DNA of 64,000 bases, taken from contig NZ_BJVC01000003.1 of NCBI RefSeq assembly GCF_007988945.1, positions 248,001 through 312,000 of the forward strand, in the 5' to 3' direction. The stretch comes from Swaminathania salitolerans (lineage in GTDB: Bacteria > Pseudomonadota > Alphaproteobacteria > Acetobacterales > Acetobacteraceae). The position numbers were made by a program, and so were the translations under genes. Under the pieces are notes generated by a model. It had not been told where the DNA came from. It saw only the letters and a list, made by a program, of their open reading frames with translations, and made no database searches. This document shows positions 62,833 to 64,000 of this stretch, one piece after another. How positions within the stretch are numbered: position 1 is the first letter of the stretch; the number at the start of each line of letters is the position of its first letter.

Positions 62833-63798
62833 TCAGACGCGCCTGTCCTGGCGGTTGTTGCGATAGTCGCGAGGCGCGCAGCCATGGGCCGCAGAAAAAA
62901 CCCGACTGAAATGGGCCTGGCTGACAAAGCCGCTCATGCGCGCAATCTCGCCGATCTGGTAACGGTCACGGCTCGGGTCAGACAGCGCATCCCGCGCCCA
63001 TTCGAGTCGACGTTTCATGATATATTCCGCCACCCCCATGCCCCCATCGGCAAAGAGATCATCGAGATGGCGCGTGGAGATACGGAATTGTTCGGCAAGC
63101 GTCCTGCGCCCGAGATCCGGGTCGCGCAGGCGCATCTCGATGGCGTTGCGTATCTGTAACCCCATGGCCATGCGATGGGATGTCGGCGCCCCTGAGCGAT
63201 TGCCTGAGGCGATCAGCATGGTCGCCACCAGTTCGGCGGCCTGGGCGGTGAGCCTGGATACGAGCATGTCAGGCATGGTCCGCGTCGTGGCCATCAACCC
63301 CGTCAGGAAATGACGGGTCAGATCTGCGAGCGGGTTGGAAGTATCGATCAGGGTCGCGGTAAGATATTCGGCATGACCGAAGCGCTCGTCCAGGGCATCG
63401 GTAGGAAGCATGAAGACGATCTGCTCGAAATCCCGGTCGAAACGCAGCGTATAGGGGCGGTTCGTGTGATAGAGCGCAAACGTACCCGGCTGGACGATGG
63501 CCTCACGGCCATCCTGCAATACCTGCCCCCTGCCACTGACGCCGAGGCTCAGCAGATAATGGGTCTTCTCTGACGCGCTGATCAGGCGGCGCGTGCGCGA
63601 TACCGACTGCGCGCTGGAACGCACGGTCGAGACACTGCAGTTGTCGAGCGCCAGACGTGTGACAGCCCCCTGAAACCCGGCCTGCTCCGGCTTGCACTCA
63701 AGCGGCACAAAAGACCGGCAGACGATATCGTGCCAGAACTCGACCCCCGCCCGAGGCGGAAGACCGGCAATATCGTAGCTCTGCAGTACAAGCGGCAT
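62833..63798 (-). CDS. AraC-family regulator, NitR-like
   Basis: A 321-residue regulator: N-terminal AraC-binding-like domain (PPRAGVEFWHDIVCRSFVPLE, SGRGQVLQDGREAIVQPG) and a C-terminal AraC helix-turn-helix pair (LAEQFRISTRHLDDLFAD, IGEIARMSGFVSQAHFSRVF). The layout is that of NitR, the activator of nitrilase genes in Rhodococcus. It is transcribed in the same direction as nitrilase and oxd with a 135-base gap, in which the nitrilase promoter should lie. GGAGG precedes ATG 63798. Confidence 0.88.
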   Translation of the reverse strand: MPLVLQSYDIAGLPPRAGVEFWHDIVCRSFVPLECKPEQAGFQGAVTRLALDNCSVSTVRSSAQSVSRTRRLISASEKTHYLLSLGVSGRGQVLQDGREAIVQPGTFALYHTNRPYTLRFDRDFEQIVFMLPTDALDERFGHAEYLTATLIDTSNPLADLTRHFLTGLMATTRTMPDMLVSRLTAQAAELVATMLIASGNRSGAPTSHRMAMGLQIRNAIEMRLRDPDLGRRTLAEQFRISTRHLDDLFADGGMGVAEYIMKRRLEWARDALSDPSRDRYQIGEIARMSGFVSQAHFSRVFSAAHGCAPRDYRNNRQDRRV

Positions 63799-63897
63799 GT
63801 CATCCTGCCTCCGTCAATGCTGTCATCCGACCGCGTGACCCAGCGGTTAGCACAGCGCCGAACATTGCGGTATCGTTATTGTTCCGCACTGAAACAA

Positions 63898-63912
63898 TCC
63901 GGAGCCTCCGGA
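63898..63912. promoter_or_regulatory. Inverted repeat upstream of the AraC-type regulator
   Basis: A perfect 7-bp inverted repeat TCCGGAG-C-CTCCGGA lies 100 bases before the regulator. It could be an operator or part of another gene's control region beyond the window. Confidence 0.3.
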
Positions 63913-64000
63913 CAAAAGAAAACTCTCGCCCGGACAAGAGTTGCTTGCCTCCGACATGCTGACATTTCCGCTCGATTTCAAGCGGGGATGAGATGCAACA

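Overview
The window is about 60% GC, densely coded chromosomal DNA of an alphaproteobacterium, most likely an acetic acid bacterium (Acetobacteraceae). This rests on the alphaproteobacterial order dusB-ntrC-ntrY-ntrX-hfq-hflX, a large Hint-domain surface protein, a GDP-mannose operon of the kind used for acetan-like exopolysaccharide, and many GTG/TTG starts with 4-base stop/start overlaps. Genus cannot be fixed from sequence alone. I saw no transposase, prophage, CRISPR array or rRNA. One tRNA (His) is present.

Layout. 0.1-4.4 kb: a small TPR-like protein, ilvE, the pantothenate pair panB-panC and an SDR. 4.4-7.6 kb: a Hint-domain protein, an AT-rich spacer and an AcoR-like regulator without an AAA+ domain. 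7.8-11 kb: acoA-acoB-acoC, the acetoin dehydrogenase complex without its own E3. 11.1-16.1 kb: arsR-arsH, an XRE/MmyB regulator opposite a methyltransferase, a sugar isomerase-like/hydrolase pair and a DUF2256 protein. 16.2-20.2 kb: rplM-rpsI, then three envelope or unknown genes. 20.3-23.3 kb: manB-manC for GDP-mannose, then tRNA-His. 23.7-28.5 kb: a SulP transporter, a decayed NsrR-like repressor, hmp, a host-attachment protein and an inositol-phosphatase relative.

28.6-36.4 kb: the nitrogen-regulation operon read leftward: dusB, a short ntrC without receiver, ntrY, ntrX, hfq, hflX. ntrB is absent. 36.5-45.8 kb: late cobalamin synthesis (cobC, cobD/cbiB, bluB, cobQ, cobO, cobU, cobT, cobS), interrupted by a LysR regulator and an AT-richer orphan gene. 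45.9-50.7 kb: a glycosyltransferase, a WD40 protein coupled to a COG0523 GTPase, and an O-antigen-ligase family protein. 50.9-60.3 kb: aldo/keto reductase, two secreted proteins including Cu/Zn superoxide dismutase, bioA coupled to an NTF2-like gene, a DUF2272 lipoprotein, mtnA, a Nudix hydrolase, a second glycosyltransferase and a secreted coiled-coil protein. 60.6-63.8 kb: an aldoxime-nitrile pathway (AraC/NitR-type regulator, nitrilase, aldoxime dehydratase).

The main points of interest are the eroded NtrB/NtrC pair in an otherwise intact operon, the decayed NsrR-like gene next to an intact NO-detoxifying hmp, the compact regulator-nitrilase-aldoxime dehydratase cluster, the AcoR relative lacking its sigma54 engine, and repeated 12-16 bp tandem duplications at gene boundaries.
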